Shown here: positions 17,940 to 27,320 of the stretch, in pieces | Layout: each line of letters begins with the position of its first letter | Numbering within the stretch: position 1 is the first letter of the stretch | Assembly: GCF_003286915.1 (NCBI RefSeq) | Contig: NZ_QMFY01000003.1 | Location: 124,001 to 188,000, forward strand | Source of the DNA: Pseudochryseolinea flava | GTDB taxonomy: Bacteria; Bacteroidota; Bacteroidia; Cytophagales; Cyclobacteriaceae | Length of the DNA: 64,000 nt | Reading direction: 5' to 3' | The notes under the pieces: generated by a model | What the model was told of the DNA's origin: nothing | Seen by the model: the letters and a program-made list of their open reading frames with translations, nothing else | Databases searched by the model: none | Position numbers and translations under genes: made by a program

Positions 17940-19190
17940 TCAAGCTCGTTTCAATTCCAGGATCGTTAGCTCCGGTGGCATACCAACTCTTCCCGGATAG
18001 CCAAGATAACCGAAGCCACGATTCACATATAGATATTGCGAGCCGGTTTGATATAAACCTGCCCATTGCTTGTACGCGTATTGCGAAGGACTCCATTTGA
18101 AGTCACCTATCTCAACACCGAATTGAAAACCATGTGTATGTCCAGCGAGTGCAAGGTCGATATCGGGATACATGGAAAGAACTTGTGCATCCCAATGACT
18201 TGGATCGTGTGAGAGCAAAATCTTGGTAGCAGCTTCTTCTGTTCCTTTGTATGCTTCATCCAACTTGCCATACTTAGCAAACCGCCCTCCGCCCCAATTC
18301 TCGATACCGATGATGGCAAGTTTTTCGCCGCCGATTTCAACAAAGCGATTTTCATTCATGAGCAAATCAAATCCCATCAGCCGATGTGCTTCGATGAGAT
18401 TGTTAAAATTATCCTGCTTCATCTGCTTCGACTTCCACATCACATAATCACCATAGTCGTGATTACCCGTTACAGAATAAACACCTAATGGCGCTTTGAA
18501 CTTATCGAAGATGTTAATGTAATCTTTTACCTCACTGGCTTCATTGTTCACCAGATCGCCGGTGAACATGATCAGATCAGGTTTCTCCTGCATCATCATT
18601 TCCACGCCACCTTTAACGGCAGTCTTGTTAAAAAAGCTTCCCGAGTGAATGTCCGAAATCTGTCCGAGTCGAATACCATCAAATGCCTTCGGTAGGTTCG
18701 GGAGATAAATTGTCTTACGCCTCACACGATAATCATGTGCACCGGAAATGATTCCGTAAGCCATCGTGCCGAAGGGAATTGCAGATGCCACGAGTGCCGC
18801 TTTAGAAATAAATTCCGAGCGTGATATGGAAACACCTGGCAAGTTTTCTTCCGTTCCTTTGTAGAAATAGTTAACAACCCATTTCATTCCGCGGAAAACA
18901 TCTTCAGCAAACAATACAAGCACGCCGAAAATTTTCGAGAAGTAAAGTCCGATCAGGCTCGTGAAGATTACTGTTCGCATCTGCGGTGTCATCGTATACT
19001 GATCACCAAACGCCCACCACGCGATAGCCGAAAAGGACAACACCGTCGGAACCCAAAAACCAATACGCATTACATTTCTCCAAACGGATGTCCAATCTTT
19101 GCTTACCACAAGTACTGCCTGAAAAACATAATAGTCGATCGCCAACAGGATCAACAGCGCTATCACCATCACCATAATTCTTGCTTTCAT
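17940..19190 (-). CDS. Membrane-anchored metallophosphoesterase
   Basis: The 416-residue protein has about four N-terminal membrane helices (residues 1-100), a linker, and a calcineurin-like phosphoesterase domain from about residue 165. Metal-binding motifs are in the expected order: GQISDIHSG, FTGDLVNN, VTGNHDYGD, LSHDPSHWD and LAGHTHGFQFG. Relatives such as YkuE and YaeI are membrane-associated phosphoesterases; some cleave lipids such as UDP-diacylglucosamine, but the long helical N-terminus makes substrate prediction unsafe. It starts right after the terminator of the RND operon on the same strand, so it is probably transcribed separately or by read-through. Confidence 0.9.
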   Translation of the reverse strand: MKARIMVMVIALLILLAIDYYVFQAVLVVSKDWTSVWRNVMRIGFWVPTVLSFSAIAWWAFGDQYTMTPQMRTVIFTSLIGLYFSKIFGVLVLFAEDVFRGMKWVVNYFYKGTEENLPGVSISRSEFISKAALVASAIPFGTMAYGIISGAHDYRVRRKTIYLPNLPKAFDGIRLGQISDIHSGSFFNKTAVKGGVEMMMQEKPDLIMFTGDLVNNEASEVKDYINIFDKFKAPLGVYSVTGNHDYGDYVMWKSKQMKQDNFNNLIEAHRLMGFDLLMNENRFVEIGGEKLAIIGIENWGGGRFAKYGKLDEAYKGTEEAATKILLSHDPSHWDAQVLSMYPDIDLALAGHTHGFQFGVEIGDFKWSPSQYAYKQWAGLYQTGSQYLYVNRGFGYLGYPGRVGMPPELTILELKRA

Positions 19191-19225
19191 AAAAAAAGTC
19201 GCCTTACTAGGTAAGACGACTTTTT
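19191..19225 (-). terminator. Terminator after the RND pump gene
   Basis: On the minus strand AAAAAGTCG and CTTAC pair with GTAAG and CGAC plus TTTTT around a TAG-like 3-nt loop (arms 19193-19207 and 19211-19225, one internal mismatch). The U run falls at 19191-19197, directly before the next start codon. Confidence 0.8.
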
Positions 19226-19249
19226 GAATAATTTATTTTATCACTCAGA

Positions 19250-22200
19250 TTAAACCGCTGGTTTAACTTCTTCTGATGGTTTATCCATCGCAATCTGAGG
19301 CATTGTCCAACCAAAAGTTTTGTAGACGCGCTCTTTTAGTCTCGTGATGAGCAAATACATCGCAGGTACAACAGTAAGGGTGAGGATCGTTCCGAAAATC
19401 AATCCGAAGATCATCGTCCATGAAAGTGGTCCCCAGAATGCTACGTTGTCACCACCGAAGTAGATGTGCGGGTTCAACTCTGTAAACATTGTTACGAAGT
19501 CGATGTTCAAACCTACAGCGAGTGGAATAAGACCAATCGTTGCGGCAATGGTTGTTAACATTACTGGTGTCATACGTGTCATGGATGCTTCGGCAATTGC
19601 CTCACGTAACTCCAAACCTTGACCACGGAGCAAGTCGATGAACTCCACCAACAAGATACCGTTGCGTACAACCAATCCTGCAAGCGCCATAAATCCTACG
19701 CCAGTCATTACGATTGAGATCTCCATTTTGAAAAGTGAAAATCCAATCAGAATACCAATGATACTGAACAAAATCTCGACGATAATAATCACCGGCTTGC
19801 TGATTGAGTTGAACTGAATTACGAGGATCATAAAGATCGTCAATATCGCTACAATTAATGCCATAAACAGGAATGCTCCAGTTTCAGCCTGCTCTTCCTG
19901 GGCGCCTGTCATTTTCACGGTTACCCCGTCAGGAAAATTGAGGTCATTGATATGCTGTGTGATCTGTGCCACCACATCGTTCTCATTGTAATCACTCAGT
20001 ACGTTTGATGCTAATGTCACTACACGCTTCTGATCGATACGACGGATACCGGCATAACTGTTCGTATACTCTACGGTAGCAATCGCAGACAATGGCACCT
20101 GACGAACTTGTCCGCCAGCACTCATATCACGATAAATCACGGGCAGATTGATCAATGCATTGGCATCATTTCGTTGACGTTCCAATACCCGAAGTTGAAT
20201 AGGGTAGTCATCGTTATCATCACGATACTTCGATACTTCAACACCGTAGACCGCAGAACCGAGTAATTGTCCAATATCTGTTGTTGAAATACCCTCGCGA
20301 TTTGCCTTTTCACGATCGATCTTAATTGTTACTTCAGGTTTGTTGGCTTGAAAATCTGATTTCAATTCTTCGACGCCAGGAATCTGAAGTGAATCCAGAT
20401 AACGTTTCAAACGATCCGCACTTGAAGTCAGTAGTTCGAAATCTTCAGCAGCAATTTCAATGTTGATCGGCTTACCTGTCGGCGGTCCATTCTGTTCCTG
20501 ATTTACAGAGATCTCTGCTCCCTTGATACCTTTTACAGCTTCGCGGATTTTATCCATGTATACTTTCGTAGACTGACCATCACGCTGTGCGAATTTCACA
20601 AATGCTACACCTACCTTACCAAGGTGAGGACTCGCATTGTTACCGCCTTCCATTGGATCTTCAGAGGCACCGATTGCTACGTTGGAAATTACAGACTCAA
20701 CGATCGGGTTATCTTTTCCTACAACCGCGATTACTTTGTTTTCAACAATTTGGGTAACCGAATCCGTCACACGCTGATCCGTTCCAATTGGCATCCGTAC
20801 ATAGGTATAGATAAAGTTAGGATCACCGTTCGGGAAGAAAACTACAGGCGGTTTTCTGATTGCAGTAAATATGACAGAGAAGACAAGCAATCCGAATACC
20901 ACTAAGACTACCCATATAGGACGGCGTCCTTTTACAACCCAGGTCACAATCTTTTTATAGCGACGTTGTACGCCAGGCCATGTGTCCGTTTGGAATCTTG
21001 AAATAACACCAACGATGAAGAAGTGATACAGCGCATAGATCACAAAAAGGAATACTGCAAAGTTCCCCATTCCAAATGCGCCTATGATATAAGACACCAG
21101 CGCGATCGAACCGAAAATTACGGCTGTGATTTTGAATCCACGGGTGGCTGTTGGCTTGTGGTTATCGTGATCATGCTCTGACATGAAATCAGCCGCGAAT
21201 ACCGGGTTGATAAGATAAGCAACCACGAGTGACGCCAGCAAAGCAATGATCAACGTTACCGGAAGATACATCATAAACTTACCGATCACACCGGGCCAGA
21301 ATGCCAATGGAATGAATGGTGCAAGTACAACCATTGTTCCCCAGAATACCGGGAAGAATATTTCGCCTGCTGCAATTTTTGCTGCCTTGCGAATCGGCAC
21401 TTTACCATTATCGAATACGCGATGTGTATTTTCAATTACCACAATCGCATCATCCACAACGATACCGAGTGCGAGCAAGAAAGAGAACAACGTCATCATG
21501 TTGAGCGTAAAACCAATTGGCTTAAACACGAGGAAAGCGATGAAGCTCGACAGCGGCACTGAAAGTCCTACGAAGATCGCATTGGTTGCGCCCATGAAGA
21601 ACATCAGGATCACGGTTACAAGGATAAACCCGATGATGATTGTGTTGATCAGATCGTGTAAAGTAACACGCGTATTATCCGATTGATCGGCTGTGATTGT
21701 AACCTCTACACCAGGAGGTAAAACACCTTCTTTAAATTCTTTGACGATCGCATTGATCTGATCAGAAGCAAGGATAAGGTTTTCACCACTACGTTTTACA
21801 ATGTTCAACGTTACTACGTTCTTCTTGTCAAGACGTGCAAAGCTTTCCTGTTCCTTATGTGTATCCAATACTTCGGCGATATCTTTCAAGAGGATTTTTC
21901 CACCGGGGGTTGATCCTACTACTGTTTCAGATATTTCGGTTGCATCGGCATACTCACCACTCACACTAATAGAACGTTTCACACCGTTCACCGAAAGCTG
22001 ACCACCGGGAATGACAACGTTCTCTTTCGACACTGCCATCATCACGTCCATCATCGAAACACCAGCAAGCGATGCTTTATAGAGATCTACGTTGATTTGA
22101 AACTCACGATCCAACGCACCCACGATATCTGCTCTTCTGATTTCACGAACCGCTTCGAAACGATCCTGCATCTGTTCAGCATACCTTTTTAACGACTGAA

Positions 22201-22669
22201 GATCGAAATCTCCCGAAAGGTTCACAAACATGATTGGCATTTCAGAAATGTCGATATCAATTACTTCAGGATCATCCTCGAGCGTCGGAAGATCAGGCTT
22301 GGCACGGTCTACCGCATCTTTCACATCGCGCTTGGCTACGTCTACATCAACATCCGTTTGGAATTCGATGATAACATTCGAAAAGTTCTGTACTGAATTA
22401 CTGGTGATTTTCTTCACACCGGCAATCGACTTCACTTGTTTCTCAATCTGCTTTGTGATCAGATTCTCCACATCTGTTGGTGGCGCACCCTGATACACTG
22501 TAGCAACATAAATCTGCGGGAACACTACCTCTGGGAAACTCTCCTTCGGAAGTGTCATATAAGCCCAGATACCACCCAGCGTTAAGAGTACGCTGGCAAC
22601 GTAAATGGTCATCTTATTATCAATGGCCCAGTTGGTGGGCCCAAACCCTTTATTGTCTAAGTCTTTCAT
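19250..22669 (-). CDS. RND efflux pump, inner membrane subunit (AcrB type)
   Basis: The 1139-residue protein has the RND plan: helix 1 near residues 20-40, a large periplasmic porter loop, a helix bundle with the proton-relay motif LLALGIVVDDAIVVIENTHRV, a second porter loop and a C-terminal bundle (GLVVRNGILLVEFI). It exports drugs, bile-like compounds or other hydrophobic molecules from periplasm or inner membrane using proton flux. It is longer than classical AcrB (about 1050). Between bundle halves there is a His-rich stretch (EHDHDNHK, near residue 500) plus two or three extra hydrophobic segments. It is the last gene of a tetR-tolC-adaptor-pump operon, 29 bp after the adaptor. Confidence 0.95.
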   Translation of the reverse strand: MKDLDNKGFGPTNWAIDNKMTIYVASVLLTLGGIWAYMTLPKESFPEVVFPQIYVATVYQGAPPTDVENLITKQIEKQVKSIAGVKKITSNSVQNFSNVIIEFQTDVDVDVAKRDVKDAVDRAKPDLPTLEDDPEVIDIDISEMPIMFVNLSGDFDLQSLKRYAEQMQDRFEAVREIRRADIVGALDREFQINVDLYKASLAGVSMMDVMMAVSKENVVIPGGQLSVNGVKRSISVSGEYADATEISETVVGSTPGGKILLKDIAEVLDTHKEQESFARLDKKNVVTLNIVKRSGENLILASDQINAIVKEFKEGVLPPGVEVTITADQSDNTRVTLHDLINTIIIGFILVTVILMFFMGATNAIFVGLSVPLSSFIAFLVFKPIGFTLNMMTLFSFLLALGIVVDDAIVVIENTHRVFDNGKVPIRKAAKIAAGEIFFPVFWGTMVVLAPFIPLAFWPGVIGKFMMYLPVTLIIALLASLVVAYLINPVFAADFMSEHDHDNHKPTATRGFKITAVIFGSIALVSYIIGAFGMGNFAVFLFVIYALYHFFIVGVISRFQTDTWPGVQRRYKKIVTWVVKGRRPIWVVLVVFGLLVFSVIFTAIRKPPVVFFPNGDPNFIYTYVRMPIGTDQRVTDSVTQIVENKVIAVVGKDNPIVESVISNVAIGASEDPMEGGNNASPHLGKVGVAFVKFAQRDGQSTKVYMDKIREAVKGIKGAEISVNQEQNGPPTGKPINIEIAAEDFELLTSSADRLKRYLDSLQIPGVEELKSDFQANKPEVTIKIDREKANREGISTTDIGQLLGSAVYGVEVSKYRDDNDDYPIQLRVLERQRNDANALINLPVIYRDMSAGGQVRQVPLSAIATVEYTNSYAGIRRIDQKRVVTLASNVLSDYNENDVVAQITQHINDLNFPDGVTVKMTGAQEEQAETGAFLFMALIVAILTIFMILVIQFNSISKPVIIIVEILFSIIGILIGFSLFKMEISIVMTGVGFMALAGLVVRNGILLVEFIDLLRGQGLELREAIAEASMTRMTPVMLTTIAATIGLIPLAVGLNIDFVTMFTELNPHIYFGGDNVAFWGPLSWTMIFGLIFGTILTLTVVPAMYLLITRLKERVYKTFGWTMPQIAMDKPSEEVKPAV

Positions 22670-22698
22670 ATAATAAGTTCGATTAGGGTTATCGCTTT

Positions 22699-23820
22699 TT
22701 AGATTTTGATGAACTCGCCATCGTTGAGACCCTGATATCCAAAGGTGATTACTTTATCACCTGAACCAAGACCCTGAACCTGGGCTACACCATTAAACAC
22801 ACCATCTACTGTAACTACTTTCTTGCGGGCTACAGTTTGCTTTCCATTCGTCTCAGCGATGTATACGACTTTCTCACCTTTGATTTCCTGAACAACACTT
22901 ACCGGAATAGTAATGGCGTCCTGTGCTGTTTGATACACGAGTTTGATCACACCTGTCATGTTCGGACGGAACTCGCTGCGTGAGTCGAGTTTCACTTCAA
23001 CTGTGAAAGTGCGTGAAAGAGAATTGATTGTTTTACCAACGAAGGTGACTTTAGAGGTAATGTCCTTTTTCAGTTCAGGAATCTGTACGATTACCTTGTT
23101 GCCTAATTTTACCTGGTTGATATACGCTTCAGAAATTTCAGCGACAACTTTCAAATCGGAAACATTCACCACACGGAATGCAGGCATCCCTGGTGATACA
23201 GCTTCACCAGCTTTTGCAACAACCTGATCAACTGTACCGGCGATCGGTGATTTGATTTTCGTCATCTCCAGTTGCTGTTGCTGTGAAGCGATTTGTCTCT
23301 CCAATGCTTCTTTGTTTGACTTCGCCTGAAGGAACTGAACTTCTGTTCCGATCTTCTGATCCCACAGATTTTTCTGACGCTGGAACACTGCTGTTGCCAA
23401 ATCAAGTTGAGCTTTCTGCGCTTCGATACCCTGAATGATCATCGAATTTTCAGTTTGCGCCAACACCTGGCCTTTGCTTACCTGCTGTCCTTCTTTCACA
23501 TAAACTTGTGTAACAACACCAGGAGACTGCGCCGTAACGGCAACATTGTTCTCCGCTTCAACTCTTCCTTGTGTCTGGATATAATGATCGAAAGGTTTGG
23601 GTGCTACTTCTGTGATGGATACTTCTTTCTTCTTCACTTTTGCATCAGCACTGTCTGGGTTTTCTGCCTCAATTTCTTTTTCCAGGGCAACGATCTCCTT
23701 GTTGAGTTCAGCTTGCTTGGTTTTCAATTCCTTAAGCTTCTCTTTTTTATCAGGAGCACATGCCGCAAGCAACGCGACCAGTGCGATAACAGAAAGATGG
23801 TTATATGCAGTACGTTTCAT
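22699..23820 (-). CDS. RND periplasmic adaptor (AcrA/HlyD type) lipoprotein
   Basis: From the ATG at 23820 the protein has 373 residues, with a lipobox (ALLAAC) that would anchor it in a membrane. A Lys/Glu-rich coiled-coil follows (KEKLKELKTKQAELNKEI, then a second coil IEAQKAQLDLATAVFQRQKN). The lipoyl and beta-barrel regions contain VTAQSPGVVTQVYVKEGQQVSKGQVL and IKSPIAGTVDQVVAKAGEAV, typical of membrane fusion proteins. It bridges the RND pump and the TolC-like channel. The leading charged coil before the lipoyl domain is an extra often seen in Bacteroidota adaptors. An upstream alternative start (23898) overlaps the tolC-like gene and is unlikely. Confidence 0.93.
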   Translation of the reverse strand: MKRTAYNHLSVIALVALLAACAPDKKEKLKELKTKQAELNKEIVALEKEIEAENPDSADAKVKKKEVSITEVAPKPFDHYIQTQGRVEAENNVAVTAQSPGVVTQVYVKEGQQVSKGQVLAQTENSMIIQGIEAQKAQLDLATAVFQRQKNLWDQKIGTEVQFLQAKSNKEALERQIASQQQQLEMTKIKSPIAGTVDQVVAKAGEAVSPGMPAFRVVNVSDLKVVAEISEAYINQVKLGNKVIVQIPELKKDITSKVTFVGKTINSLSRTFTVEVKLDSRSEFRPNMTGVIKLVYQTAQDAITIPVSVVQEIKGEKVVYIAETNGKQTVARKKVVTVDGVFNGVAQVQGLGSGDKVITFGYQGLNDGEFIKI

Positions 23821-23848
23821 AGGTAGTATTTTCGTTGTTAATAGGGTG

Positions 23849-25324
23849 TTATTTTTGGGTGTCGGTTGTTGAGTAATTCGCAGGATTGATCTTAGCAAAC
23901 GCTTTATCGAGATCTACTTTCGCAATGATCGCGTCATAGAGTGCATTGTAGTAATTCACTTGTGATTCACGAAGACTGCTTTCTGCATCAATCACTTCGA
24001 TGTTAGAGCCTACACCTTGCTCGTATTTGATTTTTGTAACGCGTGCTACTTTGTCCGCAAGCGTGAGATTTTCTTTTTGAGACTTCAATGACTCCAATGC
24101 ATTTTCAAAAGTTATTGAGTTCTGCTGAATGTTCAGATCAAATGAACGTTGAAGTGATTGGAAATTATTTTCAATCTTCTTCAATGCTAATTTCTCTTGC
24201 TGAATCTTGTATGTTCGTTGCATGCCACTGAAAATTGGAATGCTGAGGTTCAGACCGAATCTCGTATATGGATACCATTTGTCAACACCCATATCCGGAG
24301 TTTCTGTAAAACTACTTTCAGTTTTAAATAACCCGGCGATGTTTTTTGATCCTGTTTGATATCCCGCTCCCACGAAGGCGCTTAAAGTAGGCAAACCATT
24401 AGAATACATCCTTTTGATATTGAGTTTTTGAAGATCACGTTGCGTTTCCAACAATCTGTATTCAATTCTGTTCTTGAAATCCCACCCAGAAACATATTGG
24501 TTGAGCGTTTCTTCATTTACTTCAATCGCGGTTAAATCACCATCAATCGCCAACTGTTGATCCATGGGATAATTCATTTGAAACTTCAAAAGGGCCAAAC
24601 TGAGGTTCTGTAAATTCTGAAACTTCAACTTTTCAATCTTCAAATTATTGAGCGTAACCTGAATTCTATCAACGTCAATCTCCTCTGCAAACCCGTTTTG
24701 ATTAAGCGCTTTGGTGGTCTTCAACAATGAATCCACCCTTCCAATATTATTATCAAAAAGAGCAACACGTTCATTATTGATTAAGACACCGTAATAAGCT
24801 TTCGTTACATTTTCAACGGTTTGTATCTTGGTTTGCTCAGTCGTTTTGTACGACAATTCTTTATACGTTTTCGCAGCCCTTAATCCAACAAGATACGTGC
24901 TGCTAAACAGTAATTGCGTGGCATTGATCCCAGCGTCACCGCTACTTTTCAATTGAAAAAGATTCGGCATAGCAAACACCTCGCCGTCCTCAATCCCTGG
25001 CGTTGCTGGTGGTGGATTGGGGTTTTCCGGAGTCGGTTGCTGAGCAAAAAAACCGGGATACTCCATAAACATGCGTGGTAATTTAGGATTATGCGTAACA
25101 TTCACCGTTCCATCAATCTGTGGAAGTCCCATACCTGTTGTCTCTCTTACCTTCGCTTGTGAAATCTGCTCTTCTATTTTTGCATTCTTCACGTCAACAG
25201 AATTCTCCAACGCATACTTGATACAATCATCCAAAGAAAAAGACGATGTTGAATCCGTCTGCGCATGCGTCCACAACGGGGTTATTAATAGTAGTAGTAA
25301 AATAATCTGATAGACTCGTTTCAT
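23849..25324 (-). CDS. TolC-family outer membrane efflux channel
   Basis: The 491-residue protein has a signal peptide (MKRVYQIILLLLLITPLWTHA). It then shows two OEP repeats of long helices and strands (SFSLDDCIKYALENSVDVKNAKIEE at the start; GLNLSIPIFSGMQRTYKIQQEK in the second). The ending has the conserved helix LRESQVNYYNALYDAIIAKVDLDKA. It forms the outer-membrane and periplasmic tunnel of the RND system. It is the second gene of the operon, 10 bp after tetR and 28 bp before the adaptor. An insert rich in Pro and Asn (ENPNPPPATPG, near residue 100) is an oddity. Confidence 0.93.
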   Translation of the reverse strand: MKRVYQIILLLLLITPLWTHAQTDSTSSFSLDDCIKYALENSVDVKNAKIEEQISQAKVRETTGMGLPQIDGTVNVTHNPKLPRMFMEYPGFFAQQPTPENPNPPPATPGIEDGEVFAMPNLFQLKSSGDAGINATQLLFSSTYLVGLRAAKTYKELSYKTTEQTKIQTVENVTKAYYGVLINNERVALFDNNIGRVDSLLKTTKALNQNGFAEEIDVDRIQVTLNNLKIEKLKFQNLQNLSLALLKFQMNYPMDQQLAIDGDLTAIEVNEETLNQYVSGWDFKNRIEYRLLETQRDLQKLNIKRMYSNGLPTLSAFVGAGYQTGSKNIAGLFKTESSFTETPDMGVDKWYPYTRFGLNLSIPIFSGMQRTYKIQQEKLALKKIENNFQSLQRSFDLNIQQNSITFENALESLKSQKENLTLADKVARVTKIKYEQGVGSNIEVIDAESSLRESQVNYYNALYDAIIAKVDLDKAFAKINPANYSTTDTQK

Positions 25325-25334
25325 AGTAGGTTAG

Positions 25335-25967
25335 TTATCGCGTGATTGTTACAATTAAATTCTCTTTATACTTCTGATATTGTTTTTTTCCCTTCTCCGT
25401 TAAGATGCCATGAACAAAGTGTTCGAAGATCTGCATCTGAACTTCTGAAAGTTTAAATCTGTGTTGGGGAAACGTGCGATCATCAAACGCCAACTCCACT
25501 AAAGCGACCCGCACGATGCTGATAATCTCGGGGTTGATCTCGGCGCGAAAATGTCCTTCATCAATGCCCTGTTGTAAATTCCGCTGCACCGAGTCAGCGA
25601 TGAACTTCACTTTGTAATCGTTCCATGCGCCCCACGCTCTCGGATGATACTTTTGAAGATCGAACAGCAATGTTGGATTCATTTCCTCCATGTGCTTCTT
25701 CATGGCTACAGATATTCGCGCTAACTCGTCAATCGCATTTTCTGAACTCACCCTGATTGCCTCGAACTCCGCTTGACTACGTTCCATGTGGCCCCGTGCC
25801 ACCATCGTTACAATATCTTCCTTATCTGCAAAGTGTTGGTAGAGCGTCTTCTTTGAAACCGATAGATGTCGAGCAATATCATCCATGGAAATGCTCCGTA
25901 CACCATATCGCATAAAAAGGCTCTCCGCACCTCTTAATATTTTCTCTTTGGTATCCAATTCTTCCAT
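25335..25967 (-). CDS. TetR/AcrR family transcriptional repressor
   Basis: The 210-residue protein carries an N-terminal TetR helix-turn-helix (ILRGAESLFMRYGVRSISMD, then IARHLSVSKKTLYQHFADKE, residues 8-52). A helical ligand and dimer domain follows. It is the first gene of the efflux operon, and a perfect inverted repeat lies 16-44 bp upstream of its start, so I infer that it represses its own operon and is released by a pump substrate. The mature domain gives no clue to the ligand. Confidence 0.92.
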   Translation of the reverse strand: MEELDTKEKILRGAESLFMRYGVRSISMDDIARHLSVSKKTLYQHFADKEDIVTMVARGHMERSQAEFEAIRVSSENAIDELARISVAMKKHMEEMNPTLLFDLQKYHPRAWGAWNDYKVKFIADSVQRNLQQGIDEGHFRAEINPEIISIVRVALVELAFDDRTFPQHRFKLSEVQMQIFEHFVHGILTEKGKKQYQKYKENLIVTITR

Positions 25968-25983
25968 AGGGTCGCAAAACTAC

Positions 25984-26011
25984 GGAAACTTTTAACATTA
26001 CAAAAGTTTCC
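25984..26011 (-). promoter_or_regulatory. Palindromic operator of the efflux operon
   Basis: GGAAACTTTT (25984-25993) and AAAAGTTTCC (26002-26011) are perfect 10-bp arms around 8 bases, 28 bp overall. This is the size of a TetR-family operator. It sits just upstream of the tetR start codon (25967). A further half-site CGTTTCC is at 26014-26020. Confidence 0.72.
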
Positions 26012-26076
26012 AACGTTTCCTTTAACGCCCTTTTTTGGCATTGGTTGGCCTTTTTTCGATTATTTTTTAGGATTTG

Positions 26077-26271
26077 CCCGGTTTCCGGTTGGCCAGTTTA
26101 CCAGTTGGCCAGTTTCCGGTTTGAGTGTTACCAGTTTCCAGTTTCCGGTTGGCCAGGTACCAGTTTGCCGGTTTCCGTTACCAGTTACAGTTACCAGTTT
26201 CCGGTTTCCGGTTTCCGGTTGGCCGGCTTTTACCGATTCACACTGACAACCGGTAACTGGAAACCTGCAAC
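26077..26271. repeat. GGTTTCC/CAGTTACC low-complexity array
   Basis: About 195 bp made of degenerate units of roughly seven bases around a GTT core, such as GGTTTCC, CAGTTTA, CCAGTTGG and CAGTTAC. Three GGTTTCC units are in perfect tandem near 26200-26220. It separates the efflux operon from the small membrane-protein gene. An open frame across it is a by-product of the repeats. Confidence 0.85.
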
Positions 26272-26276
26272 CCGAT

Positions 26277-26624
26277 TTACGAGGTTGGCGTGTTATCGTC
26301 GGGCTTCGTTTTCTCCCAGCTACACCACTTCTGCTTCATTTTCAGTTTCATCGCTGCGCGTTCTTCTGGTGTCATGTTTGAGAACTTTTCAAACTTGCTT
26401 TTCCAAGGATGATCTCCATCTCGGTAATGATGATGCTTCCCGCCAAATCCCCAGAACAGGATTTTGGTGAGGGCGAGAAGACCTAATGCTTGCCAATACG
26501 TAATGTGCGGACCGTTGAACAACACTGGCACAAGCCAGTTCCATAACCACATCGTTGCCCAAACGATCAAGGCAACGAAGATGATCCCCATCACTACACA
26601 TTTCAAAATATACCATCCTTTCAT
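26277..26624 (-). CDS. Small two-helix membrane protein next to ECF sigma
   Basis: The 115-residue protein has two predicted membrane helices (about residues 5-35, rich in Trp, and 45-60). A His-rich hinge (GGKHHHYRDGDH) and an amphipathic charged C-terminus with MTPEERAAMKLKMKQKW and a single Cys follow. I do not recognise a characterised family. It lies 17 bp downstream of an ECF sigma factor gene on the same strand and is probably co-transcribed, the position an anti-sigma factor would take. It lacks the usual anti-sigma zinc motif. The His cluster could bind metal. Role unknown. Confidence 0.75.
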   Translation of the reverse strand: MKGWYILKCVVMGIIFVALIVWATMWLWNWLVPVLFNGPHITYWQALGLLALTKILFWGFGGKHHHYRDGDHPWKSKFEKFSNMTPEERAAMKLKMKQKWCSWEKTKPDDNTPTS

Positions 26625-26641
26625 AGCGGATCTGTCTACTA

Positions 26642-27196
26642 TTATATATCGTTATAAAGTCGTTGTAATTTTTTCCGAAGCGCTAATATCGCATAACGCT
26701 TTCGCGACAACAGCGTGTTGATTGATACGCCGGTCTCCTCCGAAATTTCACGGAAGCCCTTCTCTTCAATTTCATTCAGCACAAAAATTTCACGTTGCTC
26801 AGCAGGCAGCTCATCAAGTGCGTCCATGATCGAATCCCAGATTGTTTCTCTCAAATAAGAATCTTCTGGTGTGTTACCGAAGTCTGGCAGTATCTCCTGC
26901 AATGTCAGCGGCGCATCTTCCTCCTTCCCTGCTTGTCCACCAAAATCTGCGCGCTTAGGTCGCGTTGACTCTCTTCTATAGCGGTCTATTATTTTATTCC
27001 GCGCTACAGAAAATAACCATGAGGTGACGCGATCGATGGATTCAATGGTTTCAAAACCGGAGACAAATTGAAAAAACACATCCTGGAGAATGTCTTCCGC
27101 TTCCTCCACGGTATTCACACGGTTGCGGATGAAGCTCAGCAGCCGGTCCTTCTCCTTGAGGAATGTCTGTTCTTTTATTTGCATGGCCAGGTCCAT
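26642..27196 (-). CDS. ECF-type RNA polymerase sigma factor
   Basis: The 184-residue protein has sigma region 2 (VEEAEDILQDVFFQFV, SVARNKIIDRYRR; residues 25-85). After a variable linker with an acidic insert (GGQAGKEEDAPLTLQEILPD), region 4 follows (ELPAEQREIFVLNEIEEKGFREISEETGVSINTLLSRKRYAI; residues 125-175). It directs RNA polymerase to a dedicated promoter set. No FecR-type anti-sigma gene is adjacent; instead a small membrane protein follows. The start at 27196 is used here; an ATG four codons later is equally plausible. The linker is longer than in most ECF factors. Confidence 0.93.
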   Translation of the reverse strand: MDLAMQIKEQTFLKEKDRLLSFIRNRVNTVEEAEDILQDVFFQFVSGFETIESIDRVTSWLFSVARNKIIDRYRRESTRPKRADFGGQAGKEEDAPLTLQEILPDFGNTPEDSYLRETIWDSIMDALDELPAEQREIFVLNEIEEKGFREISEETGVSINTLLSRKRYAILALRKKLQRLYNDI

Positions 27197-27320
27197 CGCC
27201 GTTTCGCCTATTTTAATGGTAGAGACGACGACAGGTGTCTTTTTATTTTAAAGAAAACAAAAAAAGTAGCGCTTATCGTGCAAGGTCGTTTAATAACTTC
27301 TTTTAATCTTTGAATTCGTT

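Noticed and set aside
26045-26470. Plus-strand 141-codon open frame
   Set aside because: Its sequence (VSGWPVYQL-like repeats) is a direct translation of the GGTTTCC array and it overlaps the small membrane-protein gene on the other strand.
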